DNA of 19,619 nt from Pelotomaculum sp. UBA5255 (GCA_002408725.1 DHTR01000088.1:42781-62399); one strand, 5' to 3'. Counted from the first letter of the stretch, positions 1 through 7,375 are shown. Notes: generated by a model from the sequence alone, not told the origin. Program-made: numbers and translations.

Positions 1-200
1 AGAACCGAAAGGTTCATTTTTCCCTTCTCGTCCTCAAAAATGCGTAGATTAGCAAGCTTATCAGCAAGATATCCGGCGTCTCCCGCTGTGTCGCCGCGTC
101 CCACAGCCAGCAGCACGACCAGACCAGGTCCAATTTCACAGACCATGCTGCCTTCTACTGATACCGAACCCCGGACAACTCTCTGCACAACTGCACGCAA
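1..200 (-). CDS. dtd: D-aminoacyl-tRNA deacylase, N-terminal part (cut by window edge)
   Basis: The first 66 codons are present and the rest lies beyond base 1. The reading begins MRAVVQRVVRGSVSVEG and continues through GLVVLLAVGRGDT, YLADKL and LRIFEDEKGKMNLSV, which are the characteristic N-terminal blocks of the Dtd family. These enzymes hydrolyse D-amino acids, and also glycine mischarged on tRNA(Ala), from tRNA in the cytoplasm. The start is TTG, supported by AAGGAGGA a few bases upstream. It lies 19 nt after the rel stop codon, so it is very probably the last or next gene of the recJ-apt-rel unit; a rel-dtd pair is common in Firmicutes. The catalytic and C-terminal parts cannot be checked here. 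Confidence 0.93.
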   Translation of the reverse strand, partial: MRAVVQRVVRGSVSVEGSMVCEIGPGLVVLLAVGRGDTAGDAGYLADKLANLRIFEDEKGKMNLSV

Positions 201-219
201 AAAAACTTCCTCCTTATGA

Positions 220-2532
220 CTAATTGAGCGGATTTTGCGGCTGTCCGCTGAAGCTGACTCGCTTCATGTCATAAACATCTTTAATCTTTTTAATTCTGTT
301 CATGATGTGTTCGAGTTGTTCCAGACCTTTCATTTCCAGTACCAGATCAATGACCGCCCCACCGTCTTTCTTGCCCCTGGCTGTTACCCAGTTGGCGCTT
401 ATTTTCATTTCCACGAGGACGGCCATTACATCGCTTAAGAAACCCGCCCGGTCCAATCCGTTAATCTCCAGTCTAACCTGAAAGGGCTCTATAAACTCCT
501 TGTCCCAGACAACCTCCACCAGGCGCTCCCTTTCGCACTGCAAATAAGTGATGATATTTCGGCATTCGGTGCGATGAATGGATATGCCCCGGCCCCGGGT
601 TATATAGCCGATAATGGGATCGCCGGGCACAGGATTGCAGCAGTGAGACAGCCTGATCAAGAGGTTGTCAACCCCTTTAACCCGAATTCCCTGGGTAGGC
701 TTGCCCCATCCCGCAGGTGGCCTGCCTTCGTTTTTCAGAATCTGGACTTCTTCCGCCAGCAGTCCTCTTTTCTCTGTTCTGGCCTCCTCCATTCTGATCT
801 TGCTCAGGATGCTGTTCGCGGTGACAACGCCGTCTCCGATTGCAGCATAAAGATCGTCGAGGCTGAAAAAGGTCAGCTTTTTGCCTATTTCCAGGAGTTT
901 CTCCGGTTTCGTTAAATCAGCCTCAAGCCCCTGTTTTCTGGCCTCCCGCTCCAGGTTATCTTTTCCTTTAAGAATGTTTTCTTCGCGTTGTTCCTTTTTA
1001 AACCATTGCTTTATTTTGGTTTTAGATTGGGAGGTTTTGGCGATATTCAACCAGTCCCGCTTAGGGGCACTGTTTTTCGAGGTCAAGATTTCCACAATGT
1101 CGCCGTTCTTTAAAACATAGTCCAGGGGTACAATCCTGCTGTTTACTTTGGCCCCTATACAACGGTGACCAACATCGGTATGGATCCTGTAGGCAAAGTC
1201 CAGGGGCACCGAGCCTGCCGGCAGTTCGATAACGTCTCCCTTCGGCGAAAAGACAAATACGGCATCGGCAAACAGGTCAATTTTCAGGTTTTCCATGAAC
1301 TCCCTGGGATCCCGTAAGTCATGCTGCCAGTCCAAGAGCTGGCGCAGCCAGGCCAGTTTTTTATCAAACTCACGGTCTCCCTTGCTGCCTTCCTTATAGC
1401 GCCAGTGAGCCGCTATTCCGTATTCAGCAGTCTTGTGCATTTCCATGGTGCGAATTTGAATTTCTAGGGGTTCCCCCTGGGGACCGACCACTGTTGTATG
1501 CAGGGACTGATACATGTTTGATTTGGGCATGGCAATGAAGTCTTTAAATCGCCCGGGTATGGGCGTCCACATTGTGTGAACAATTCCCAGGGTCGCATAG
1601 CAATCCCGCACGTTTTCCACCAGGCAGCGCACAGCCATTACATCGAAAATTTCATTGAGGTCTACTTGCTGAGCAATCATTTTTTCCTTAATGCTGTATA
1701 GGTGCTTGGGTCGGCCCTCGATCTCAGCTGCAATACCCATCACACTCAGTTTATCCATCAAAATGCTAATCACGGAATGAATGTTTTCCTCCCGCTTTCT
1801 GCGGGTTTTGGCAATTTTATCGACCAACTCAAAATAGCTTTCCGGCTCCTTGAAGCGGAAGGATAAATCCTCCAGTTCCCATTTTATTCGATAAATTCCC
1901 AGGCGATGTGCTAGCGGTGCAAATATTTCCAGCGTTTCCTTGGCTATTTCCACCTGTTTGGGTACAGGGTGATATTTCAGGGTACGAAGGTTGTGCAAAC
2001 GGTCGGCAAGCTTGATCAGAATAACCCGAATGTCCTTGGCCATTGCTAAAAACATCTTGCGTAAATTTTCCGCCTGTTGCTCTTCTTTGGATTTGTACTC
2101 GATCCGGCTGAGCTTGGTCACCCCATCCACCAGAAGTGTTACTTCATCTCCGAACTTTTCTGTAATATCCGCCAGGGTTATTCCAGTATCCTCAACTACA
2201 TCATGGAGCAGTCCCGCCACGATTGTCTCCGGATCCAGTTCCAATTCCGCCAGGATTTTTGCTACCTCCAGGGGGTGGACAATATAAGGCTCACCCGAAA
2301 AACGCTTTTGTTCCCGGTGGGCGATTTCTGCATATTCATAGGCAGCCTGAATGGCGGATAGATCAGCCTTGGAATTATAGGCTTTAATTTTTTGGTATAA
2401 TTCTTCCGGTAAGCCCCTGTTATCCAGGCTTGGAGATTTTGCGGGTGTGCCTTTTTCCTCCGGCTTGCCGTCCTCTGTCTGGGAAGCAAAAGGTTCTCCG
2501 GAAAAGAGATAGGCGAGATTCTCCATGTTCAA
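220..2532 (-). CDS. relA: bifunctional (p)ppGpp synthetase/hydrolase (Rel/SpoT family)
   Basis: This 770-aa protein makes and degrades the stringent-response alarmone (p)ppGpp on ribosomes and in the cytoplasm. Seen in order: an HD hydrolase domain (about 60-200; HD at 110-111, VEDT at 113-116); a synthetase domain (about 265-380; YSIKEKM at 279-285, RFKD at 328-331, followed by YQSLHTT); a TGS domain (about 420-482); a conserved Cys/His region (SHCCNPVPGD at 629-638, HRTEC at 653-657); and a C-terminal ACT domain (about 690-765). RXKD in the synthetase, as opposed to EXDD of RelA, together with an intact HD site, is what the family shows for bifunctional Rel enzymes. The start is TTG with AGAGGG about 7 nt upstream; an ATG two codons on is the alternative. 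The first 40 or so residues are a low-conservation extension. It starts 10 nt after apt, so it is co-transcribed. Confidence 0.97.
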   Translation of the reverse strand: MNMENLAYLFSGEPFASQTEDGKPEEKGTPAKSPSLDNRGLPEELYQKIKAYNSKADLSAIQAAYEYAEIAHREQKRFSGEPYIVHPLEVAKILAELELDPETIVAGLLHDVVEDTGITLADITEKFGDEVTLLVDGVTKLSRIEYKSKEEQQAENLRKMFLAMAKDIRVILIKLADRLHNLRTLKYHPVPKQVEIAKETLEIFAPLAHRLGIYRIKWELEDLSFRFKEPESYFELVDKIAKTRRKREENIHSVISILMDKLSVMGIAAEIEGRPKHLYSIKEKMIAQQVDLNEIFDVMAVRCLVENVRDCYATLGIVHTMWTPIPGRFKDFIAMPKSNMYQSLHTTVVGPQGEPLEIQIRTMEMHKTAEYGIAAHWRYKEGSKGDREFDKKLAWLRQLLDWQHDLRDPREFMENLKIDLFADAVFVFSPKGDVIELPAGSVPLDFAYRIHTDVGHRCIGAKVNSRIVPLDYVLKNGDIVEILTSKNSAPKRDWLNIAKTSQSKTKIKQWFKKEQREENILKGKDNLEREARKQGLEADLTKPEKLLEIGKKLTFFSLDDLYAAIGDGVVTANSILSKIRMEEARTEKRGLLAEEVQILKNEGRPPAGWGKPTQGIRVKGVDNLLIRLSHCCNPVPGDPIIGYITRGRGISIHRTECRNIITYLQCERERLVEVVWDKEFIEPFQVRLEINGLDRAGFLSDVMAVLVEMKISANWVTARGKKDGGAVIDLVLEMKGLEQLEHIMNRIKKIKDVYDMKRVSFSGQPQNPLN

Positions 2533-2542
2533 TCATTTCCCT

Positions 2543-3064
2543 CTAATAATTGTACTGAACCAATGATATTGTATCATAATCCGTTAGTTTTACTCTACCA
2601 CCCAGTCCGGTCAGTTCAATCAGGAAGACCGTCCCAACCACCTCGCTGCCCAACTCTTCAATTAGTTTAATCGCGCCTGCAGTTGTTCCTCCCGTAGCAA
2701 GCAGTTCATCAACAACCAGGACTTTCAGATCCTGTTGAATGGTATCCTGGTTGACCTCGAGGGACTCGCCCCCGAACTCCTGGGCCAGATGCCAGGTAAA
2801 ACGATCGGATCCCGGCATCTGGCCCGGGTTGCCCAAAACAACCAATGCAGTACCCAGGATGTAGGCCAGGGGGGCGCCGATTATTAACCCCCTGGTTTTG
2901 GGACAGACAATCAGGTCGGCCTGCTTGTGTTTACACTGTACTGCCAACTCATGGACAGCCTTATTGTAGGCTACTTTGTCGAGAAGGAGGGTGGATATGT
3001 CTTTATAATTAATCCCTTCCCGGGGAAAATCCCTTATCTCCCTGATCTTACTCTTAAAATCCAA
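2543..3064 (-). CDS. apt: adenine phosphoribosyltransferase (divergent)
   Basis: The 173-aa protein has the length and layout of Apt, which converts adenine and PRPP to AMP and pyrophosphate (purine salvage). The N-terminal block DFPREGINYKDISTLL (12-27) and the PRPP loop VVDELLATGGT (117-127) are clear, and the acidic residue of the flexible loop is kept (E96 in QEFG). Several otherwise near-invariant positions differ: PKTRG (55-59) where PEARG is usual, NPGQMP (79-84) for KPGKLP, DE for DD in the PRPP loop, and LEVNQD for LEIHKD. It may therefore be a fast-evolving Apt or an Apt-like enzyme with changed substrate preference. The start is TTG, with GGGAGGGT 7-8 nt upstream. It sits 54 nt after recJ and 10 nt before rel, the usual recJ-apt-rel order of Firmicutes. 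Confidence 0.88.
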   Translation of the reverse strand: MDFKSKIREIRDFPREGINYKDISTLLLDKVAYNKAVHELAVQCKHKQADLIVCPKTRGLIIGAPLAYILGTALVVLGNPGQMPGSDRFTWHLAQEFGGESLEVNQDTIQQDLKVLVVDELLATGGTTAGAIKLIEELGSEVVGTVFLIELTGLGGRVKLTDYDTISLVQYNY

Positions 3065-3118
3065 TGGTTTTACCCTCCCTGGCGTTGATCATACTGTTTG
3101 TTGTTTACTTGTTTTAAA

Positions 3119-5815
3119 TTAAGAAGGCACGGGATCGCTCAGAAGTTTTTCCATCCAGGAGATAGATTCTTCTCTAATCAACTGGAGATGACGATAAGTG
3201 TTAGATTCCCGTAAATCTCTCTTTTTAGAAGGTGTGGGCAAGAGCTTAATCCTAGAGCATTTCTGCTTATCCAACTTTATTAGAAGTCTCAGTTCCTCCA
3301 ATATATCAAGGGCAGTCTTTGCTGTATACTTATGGAAATGCGGAAAGCCGGCGGAGATCATCGACTGCGTGATCTCTGCAAGGTTTAAATGCTCCAGGGC
3401 GCCCCTTTTTTCTTCTCTTCGTAAAAGCCTGTAAAAAGTTGCGAGGTGGTTTCTGTCAGGCGCCAGGGCTTCCAGGCCGGCCTTGTTATCTTCAAGGTCT
3501 TCCGGGCCAAAAAGAAGATGTAGACTTCCGTCCGGTAGCATTGCCCGAACTGCACACCGGCATGCATTGGCACTATATGGAAGATGGTAAAGTAAAACCT
3601 CCCGGGCATATTCGACCACAGAACCGGCCGCGTTCGGGGTTGCAATGATAGTTTTAATTTGCCCTGCTTGAAACCCAACAGCTATTTGAGCCCTTTGCTC
3701 CGCGGGAACAGCGTCATGCAAGCAAACCGTTTTATCGCGTAAGGCGGGGCTGGCCAGTTGAAGGAAACGAGCCAGTTCGATGGTTTGATAGCCGCAGGAA
3801 GTGATTACCAGGGAAGGCCCGCCGCTACCCGCCAGTTTTACCAGTTGGGCAGGCCGGTTGACGATACCGCGCCAATCTATCAGCGCTACCCCTTGGAATA
3901 AGTTTTTCAACAGATTGTTTTTGTTAATTGAAGCTTCACAATTATTCAAAAGGACTTCCAGGATGAATTCGGGTACAAACAAATCTTTTTGATGATCTGT
4001 AATCGTTTTCAGGCTGTCTGTTAAGTACCTTTGATTGTGATCAAAATGAAGCCTTTCATCCCGGCTCGCGAGATCCAGTGAAGCCGGAATACCCAGGTCT
4101 TTAACCTCCAACTGAATTGAGCGCCTGCCGTTATACTCGTTTATGGCCGGAACAAAAGCAAGGTCAACCGCTTCGGCTGTTGCCACGGTTTCGGCATAAG
4201 CTCCAAGATTGAAGCCAATGCCGTCCAAGGGCAGGGGCTTATTTTCAACGCGCAGCTTTAGTTTTAAATGGTTGGCATTCCTGCCCACTCCGCGGCTCTC
4301 CAGGATTATCGCCTTCCGGCAGCAAAGCAAAGGGCGCGGGTTATCATGACCGAAGGGGCGTAGTCTGTCTATTTCTTTAACCAGTTCTTCGCTAACCTGC
4401 CCTGCATCGATGATACCATCCAGTTCCAGGCTTGGCGTCATTATTTCCTCATCGAGCACTTTTTCGGCGTAGCAGTTTATCTCTTTGCCTAAGCCTTCAA
4501 TCTTGCCACTATCAATGGCAAACCCCGCAGCCATAGCGTGCCCACCATAATTAAGAAGGTAGTTACGGCATTGCTCAAGGGCCTTATATAGATGAAAGCC
4601 CGGTATACTCCTGGCCGAACCCTTTCCTTTCCCTCCCTCTATAGCTATTAACAGCACCGGGCGGTAAAACCTTTCCGTTAAACGGGAGGCAACGATACCA
4701 ATGACGCCCGGATGCCAGTTTTCTGATGCCAGAACTAGCACATGTGCTTCCTGAAGTCCGGGTTTTTCCTGGAGCAGATTAAGCGCTTCTTCCAAAACAT
4801 CAGACTCGATTTTTTGCCGCTCCTGGTTGCCCCGGTCTAATTCATTGGCTATCTCCCAACCTTCGGCAGGGTTATCCGTCAGCAAAAGCTTTAGCGCCAT
4901 TTCGGGGCTACCCAACCTGCCTGCCGCGTTTAGTCTGGGGGCGAGGCCAAAACCCACATCTCTGGTGCTAAGCGTATTCTTATCAACGCCGCTTACGGCC
5001 ATTAAAGCCTGCAGCCCGGGACTCACTGTGCAGGCGAGCCTGGAGAGGCCATGCTTAACCAGAATCCTATTTTCCCCATGAACAGGGACGATATCGGCTA
5101 TTGTTCCAAGGCAGGCCAGGTCCAAATAGTCCTGCCAGGCCCCGCTGCCCTTACCGGCCTCTTCTAAGAGGGCCTGTGCCATTTTCAGGGCAACGCCAAC
5201 ACCAGCCAACTCTTTAAAGGGATACAGGCAGTCCTGCCTTTTGGGATTTACTATAGCAATGGCCCGTGGTAATTCGGACGGGGGTTCGTGATGGTCGGAT
5301 ATAATTAAATCCAGGCCGTTTTCTTCAGCCCATAAGGCTTCTTCCAGGGCGCTAATCCCGCAGTCCAGTGTCACAACCAGGCTGACACCTTTTTCCCTAG
5401 CTTTTTGCAGAACATCCAGGTGAAGACCGTAGCCCTCTGTAAGCCTGTGCGGCAGATAATAACGGACGTTTGCGCCGATGCGTTGAAGAACCCGTGTTAG
5501 GAGGGCCGTTGATGTAATCCCGTCAACGTCATAGTCCCCGTAAAGAAGGATTTGTTCCCCTGACCCGGCTGCTTTCAAAACCCGGTCAACAGCTTTTTTC
5601 ATATCCTTCAACATGTGCGGGCTGTGCAGTCTTTCCAGTTCGCTGCCAAGAAAGGCGCGTCCCTGTTCCACTGTATAGATGCCCCGGTTTATCAGTAACT
5701 GGGCTGTAATGGGCTTAATCCCCAGCTTGTGTGCAAAGATCAGGCTAAGTTCCGGGGCAGAAGCTTTTACCTGCCATATTTTCGGTTGCGGTTGTTGTTT
5801 GGGAATATTTTTCAT
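3119..5815 (-). CDS. recJ: single-stranded-DNA-specific exonuclease RecJ with long C-terminal extension
   Basis: This 898-aa protein is a 5'-3' single-strand DNA exonuclease acting in recombination and repair. The DHH core shows DYDVDG (94-99), DCG (151-153), SDHH (173-176) and GRLGSP (299-304); the DHHA1 domain shows NWHPGVIGIVASRL (366-379) and the GGH motif (424-426). An OB-fold region follows (about 470-575, with the usual GxGNPxP here read as GHDNPRP). Residues 600-898 are an extension seen in Firmicutes RecJ (Pfam family RecJ_C, PF10141, by recollection), and in this copy it reads like a degenerate SF2 helicase second half plus a winged helix. No Shine-Dalgarno sequence precedes the ATG; the start is kept because homology begins at once (KIWQV...LGIKPITAQLLINRG). 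Confidence 0.95.
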   Translation of the reverse strand: MKNIPKQQPQPKIWQVKASAPELSLIFAHKLGIKPITAQLLINRGIYTVEQGRAFLGSELERLHSPHMLKDMKKAVDRVLKAAGSGEQILLYGDYDVDGITSTALLTRVLQRIGANVRYYLPHRLTEGYGLHLDVLQKAREKGVSLVVTLDCGISALEEALWAEENGLDLIISDHHEPPSELPRAIAIVNPKRQDCLYPFKELAGVGVALKMAQALLEEAGKGSGAWQDYLDLACLGTIADIVPVHGENRILVKHGLSRLACTVSPGLQALMAVSGVDKNTLSTRDVGFGLAPRLNAAGRLGSPEMALKLLLTDNPAEGWEIANELDRGNQERQKIESDVLEEALNLLQEKPGLQEAHVLVLASENWHPGVIGIVASRLTERFYRPVLLIAIEGGKGKGSARSIPGFHLYKALEQCRNYLLNYGGHAMAAGFAIDSGKIEGLGKEINCYAEKVLDEEIMTPSLELDGIIDAGQVSEELVKEIDRLRPFGHDNPRPLLCCRKAIILESRGVGRNANHLKLKLRVENKPLPLDGIGFNLGAYAETVATAEAVDLAFVPAINEYNGRRSIQLEVKDLGIPASLDLASRDERLHFDHNQRYLTDSLKTITDHQKDLFVPEFILEVLLNNCEASINKNNLLKNLFQGVALIDWRGIVNRPAQLVKLAGSGGPSLVITSCGYQTIELARFLQLASPALRDKTVCLHDAVPAEQRAQIAVGFQAGQIKTIIATPNAAGSVVEYAREVLLYHLPYSANACRCAVRAMLPDGSLHLLFGPEDLEDNKAGLEALAPDRNHLATFYRLLRREEKRGALEHLNLAEITQSMISAGFPHFHKYTAKTALDILEELRLLIKLDKQKCSRIKLLPTPSKKRDLRESNTYRHLQLIREESISWMEKLLSDPVPS

Positions 5816-5825
5816 AGATAATAAG

Positions 5826-5854
5826 ATTATAATCTACACAGGCTTGTTTGGCAA
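5826..5854 (-). promoter_or_regulatory. sigma-A-type promoter of recJ-apt-rel
   Basis: On the minus strand TTGCCA (5849-5854), a 17-nt spacer and TATAAT (5826-5831) make a near-consensus promoter. It is the only good promoter between the terminator at 5906-5940 and recJ, so it should drive the recJ unit. The -10 box ends 10 nt before the recJ ATG, so transcription would begin only a few bases before the start codon. Confidence 0.8.
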
Positions 5855-5905
5855 CGCGAAGACTCGCCGCAAACTTTTAAACCGGATAATTAATCACATC
5901 TTAAG

Positions 5906-5940
5906 CCGAAAAAGAAAAAGCCGGTTAGTAACTAACCGGC
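5906..5940 (-). terminator. intrinsic terminator after the winged-helix gene
   Basis: Arms GCCGGTTAGT (5920-5929) and ACTAACCGGC (5931-5940) are perfect inverse complements, and on the minus strand they are followed by CTTTTTCTTTTTCGG. The hairpin overlaps the TAG stop of the winged-helix gene and separates it from recJ. The folded loop would open a few pairs beyond the single unpaired base. Confidence 0.88.
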
Positions 5941-6207
5941 GTTGCTGATGCTGATATAATCCCATCCCAGTGTTGTCAGGCTGCACATTTTACTTTTTCC
6001 TTCCGTTGCGACTTCGACCAAACCAAGGGCATACAGCTGCATGACGACATGGTCAAGCACAGCTCTTTTAACTTTTGCGGTCAAGGACAATTCTTCTTTA
6101 TTCATGGGACCGTGCTCATCCAGGGCTTTCAGCACCCTTTCCGCCTCATCGGGCAGACGGCGCTGGACGCCTACAAAATATTCCGCCAGCGTTGAAGTCA
6201 TAAACAC
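5932..6207 (-). CDS. small winged-helix DNA-binding protein, unknown target
   Basis: A protein of about 90 aa reading as a single winged-helix/MarR-ArsR-like fold: a short N-terminal helix (LAEYFVGVQRRLP), helix EAERVLKALDEHG, a helix-turn-helix section (MNKEELSLTAKVKRAVLDHVVMQ) and a wing ending in LVEVATEGKSKMCSLTTLG. No cysteine metal site or ligand domain is visible (one Cys only). The start is decided by the ribosome binding site: AAGGAGG at 6214-6220 lies 6 nt before a GTG at 6207 and 12 nt before an ATG at 6201; a longer reading from 6240 would put this site inside the gene. It is flanked by terminators on both sides, so it is monocistronic. Its target is not known; it may regulate itself or a neighbour. 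Family membership is inferred from pattern only. Confidence 0.7.
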   Translation of the reverse strand: MFMTSTLAEYFVGVQRRLPDEAERVLKALDEHGPMNKEELSLTAKVKRAVLDHVVMQLYALGLVEVATEGKSKMCSLTTLGWDYISISNAG

Positions 6208-6238
6208 CTTCAACCTCCTTTTTTTAAATAGTATGGTC

Positions 6239-6260
6239 ACTTATCTAGTTAAATATAAGT
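6239..6260. promoter_or_regulatory. candidate operator upstream of the winged-helix gene
   Basis: Inverted half-sites ACTTAT (6239-6244) and ATAAGT (6255-6260), 10 bp apart, lie in the AT-rich interval between the facilitator terminator and the winged-helix gene, where its promoter must be. Position and size suit a dimeric winged-helix repressor acting on its own gene. This is inference; AT-rich DNA makes such repeats by chance. Confidence 0.3.
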
Positions 6261-6298
6261 AAAAAACAAAAAAAGCCGGAAACTATTTTTCTTCCGGC
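6261..6298 (-). terminator. intrinsic terminator of the cation diffusion facilitator gene
   Basis: On the minus strand GCCGGAA (6298-6292) pairs with TTCCGGC (6281-6275) and is followed by TTTTTTTGTTTTTT. The stop codon of the transporter lies in the loop. Confidence 0.9.
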
Positions 6299-7248
6299 GA
6301 CTGCTTAGCTTGTGCGTTATAATCACAATTGGTAAGATCATTATTCATAATTCGGATCCTCTCTTCGGCCTGGTTGCAATTATTGCACTGCCGGTAACAG
6401 GGCTCAGTATGAATCATGACATTTGCACCCATAAAACGGCTGCAAATTTCTTCTTCAATTTGGTCGCAAATATCATGAACCTTGCTGACTGCCCTTCCCC
6501 CCGGAACAACCAGATGGAAGACAATAAACCGCTGGGAACCTGCTCTCCGGGTTCTCAGGTCGTGGTATTCCAGGTACTGGGACGAAAATTTGGAAAGGAT
6601 TTCCTTGATAATCTGCTGCTCCGTTTCTGGAAGTTGTACATCAAGAATACTGCGCATGGAGTCTATAATGAGTTTTACTCCAGCCTGAACGATCAAAAAG
6701 GTTACACCTATAGCAATGATCGGATCTAGAATTGTCAGGCCGGTTAACTTGATTGCAATAATTCCGGCAAGAACGCCCAGCGAGGTATAAACGTCTGTTC
6801 GCAGGTGCCATGCATCGGCAGCCAGTGCAGGGGATTCCGTCTTTCTAGCTACGCGCATAAGTTCCCGGGACACAAAATAATTGACCAGTGCTGAGACACC
6901 CATCACCGTCGCCCCCAGTCCCAGAGAGTTGATTTCCACTGCTCCACGGAGCTTTGGGTAGGCATTTGCAATGATCATGGCTGCAGCACCCAGGATCAAG
7001 AGAGCCTCTAAAATGCTTGCCACATTTTCAAATTTACCATGACCGAATGGGTGACATTCATCAGCCGGCTTCGAAGATTCCCTGACCGAAAAAAAAGCGA
7101 TCAGAGCTGCTATCAAATCCAGGCCGGAATGAATTCCCTCAGACAGGACACTCACAGAGTTCATCAAAAGGCCCACAACCAGTTTTGATAAAGTAAGGGC
7201 GGTATTGGAGGCGATGGACAGACGCGCTGCCCTGAGCTTATCGTTCAT
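6283..7248 (-). CDS. cation diffusion facilitator (CDF) family metal exporter
   Basis: A 321-aa inner-membrane divalent-cation/proton antiporter. Six membrane segments can be traced in the first 205 residues, followed by a cytoplasmic ferredoxin-like domain (about 206-285). The transport site is HD-HD: EGIHSGLD in TM2 (H40, D44) and ADAWHLRTD in TM5 (H148, D152); in the family, His at the first position is linked to zinc selectivity, whereas YiiP-type proteins have DD-HD. HPFGHGKFE (66-74) is the usual TM2-TM3 loop. The tail carries EPCYRQCNNC (C284, C288, C291), a likely metal-sensing or binding cluster, then about 30 polar residues. It has its own promoter, a folded leader and its own terminator. 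The ribosome binding site is weak (GAGG about 13 nt upstream). Metal specificity is inferred. Confidence 0.93.
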   Translation of the reverse strand: MNDKLRAARLSIASNTALTLSKLVVGLLMNSVSVLSEGIHSGLDLIAALIAFFSVRESSKPADECHPFGHGKFENVASILEALLILGAAAMIIANAYPKLRGAVEINSLGLGATVMGVSALVNYFVSRELMRVARKTESPALAADAWHLRTDVYTSLGVLAGIIAIKLTGLTILDPIIAIGVTFLIVQAGVKLIIDSMRSILDVQLPETEQQIIKEILSKFSSQYLEYHDLRTRRAGSQRFIVFHLVVPGGRAVSKVHDICDQIEEEICSRFMGANVMIHTEPCYRQCNNCNQAEERIRIMNNDLTNCDYNAQAKQSPEEK

Positions 7249-7280
7249 TCTTGGACATCCTCATTTTTAAATTTAAATAA

Positions 7281-7369
7281 CCCGGGGAAATTCACCACTG
7301 ACAAGCAGATGAATTCCCACGGGCGATACCGCTGCCCACCGGCACGCCGGTTTTCTATCTAGACTGCTT
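7281..7369 (-). promoter_or_regulatory. structured 5' leader of the CDF gene (riboswitch-like)
   Basis: The leader from the predicted start near 7369 to the ATG at 7248 is about 120 nt. Two conformations can be drawn. In one, the first six transcribed bases AAGCAG (7369-7364) pair with CTGCTT (7308-7303), enclosing hairpins ACCGGC/GCCGGT (7351-7338) and GGGC/GCCC (7337-7321). In the other, 7323-7310 pairs with 7294-7281 in a hairpin of about 13 bp whose loop contains the CTGCTT strand. The two share bases and so exclude each other. I cannot match it to a known class: it has one GGGCAG but not the repeated motifs of the NiCo (czcD) riboswitch, and it does not look like yybP-ykoY. Confidence 0.45.
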
Positions 7370-7375
7370 AAAAAA

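Noticed and set aside
574..915. Plus-strand open frame of 113 codons over rel
   Set aside because: Antisense to the conserved Rel C-terminal region, with no supporting start signal.
6310..6729. Plus-strand open frame of 139 codons over the CDF gene
   Set aside because: Antisense shadow of a clear transporter; it has no recognisable domain and no binding site.
7338..7351. ACCGGC/GCCGGT hairpin followed by TTTTCT on the plus strand as a terminator
   Set aside because: No plus-strand gene precedes it, and the stem fits better as part of the minus-strand leader.
7281..7369. Assignment of the CDF leader to the NiCo (czcD) riboswitch
   Set aside because: Only one GGGCAG is present; the repeated purine-rich junction motifs and the four-helix order of that class are not visible. 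Kept as an unclassified structure.
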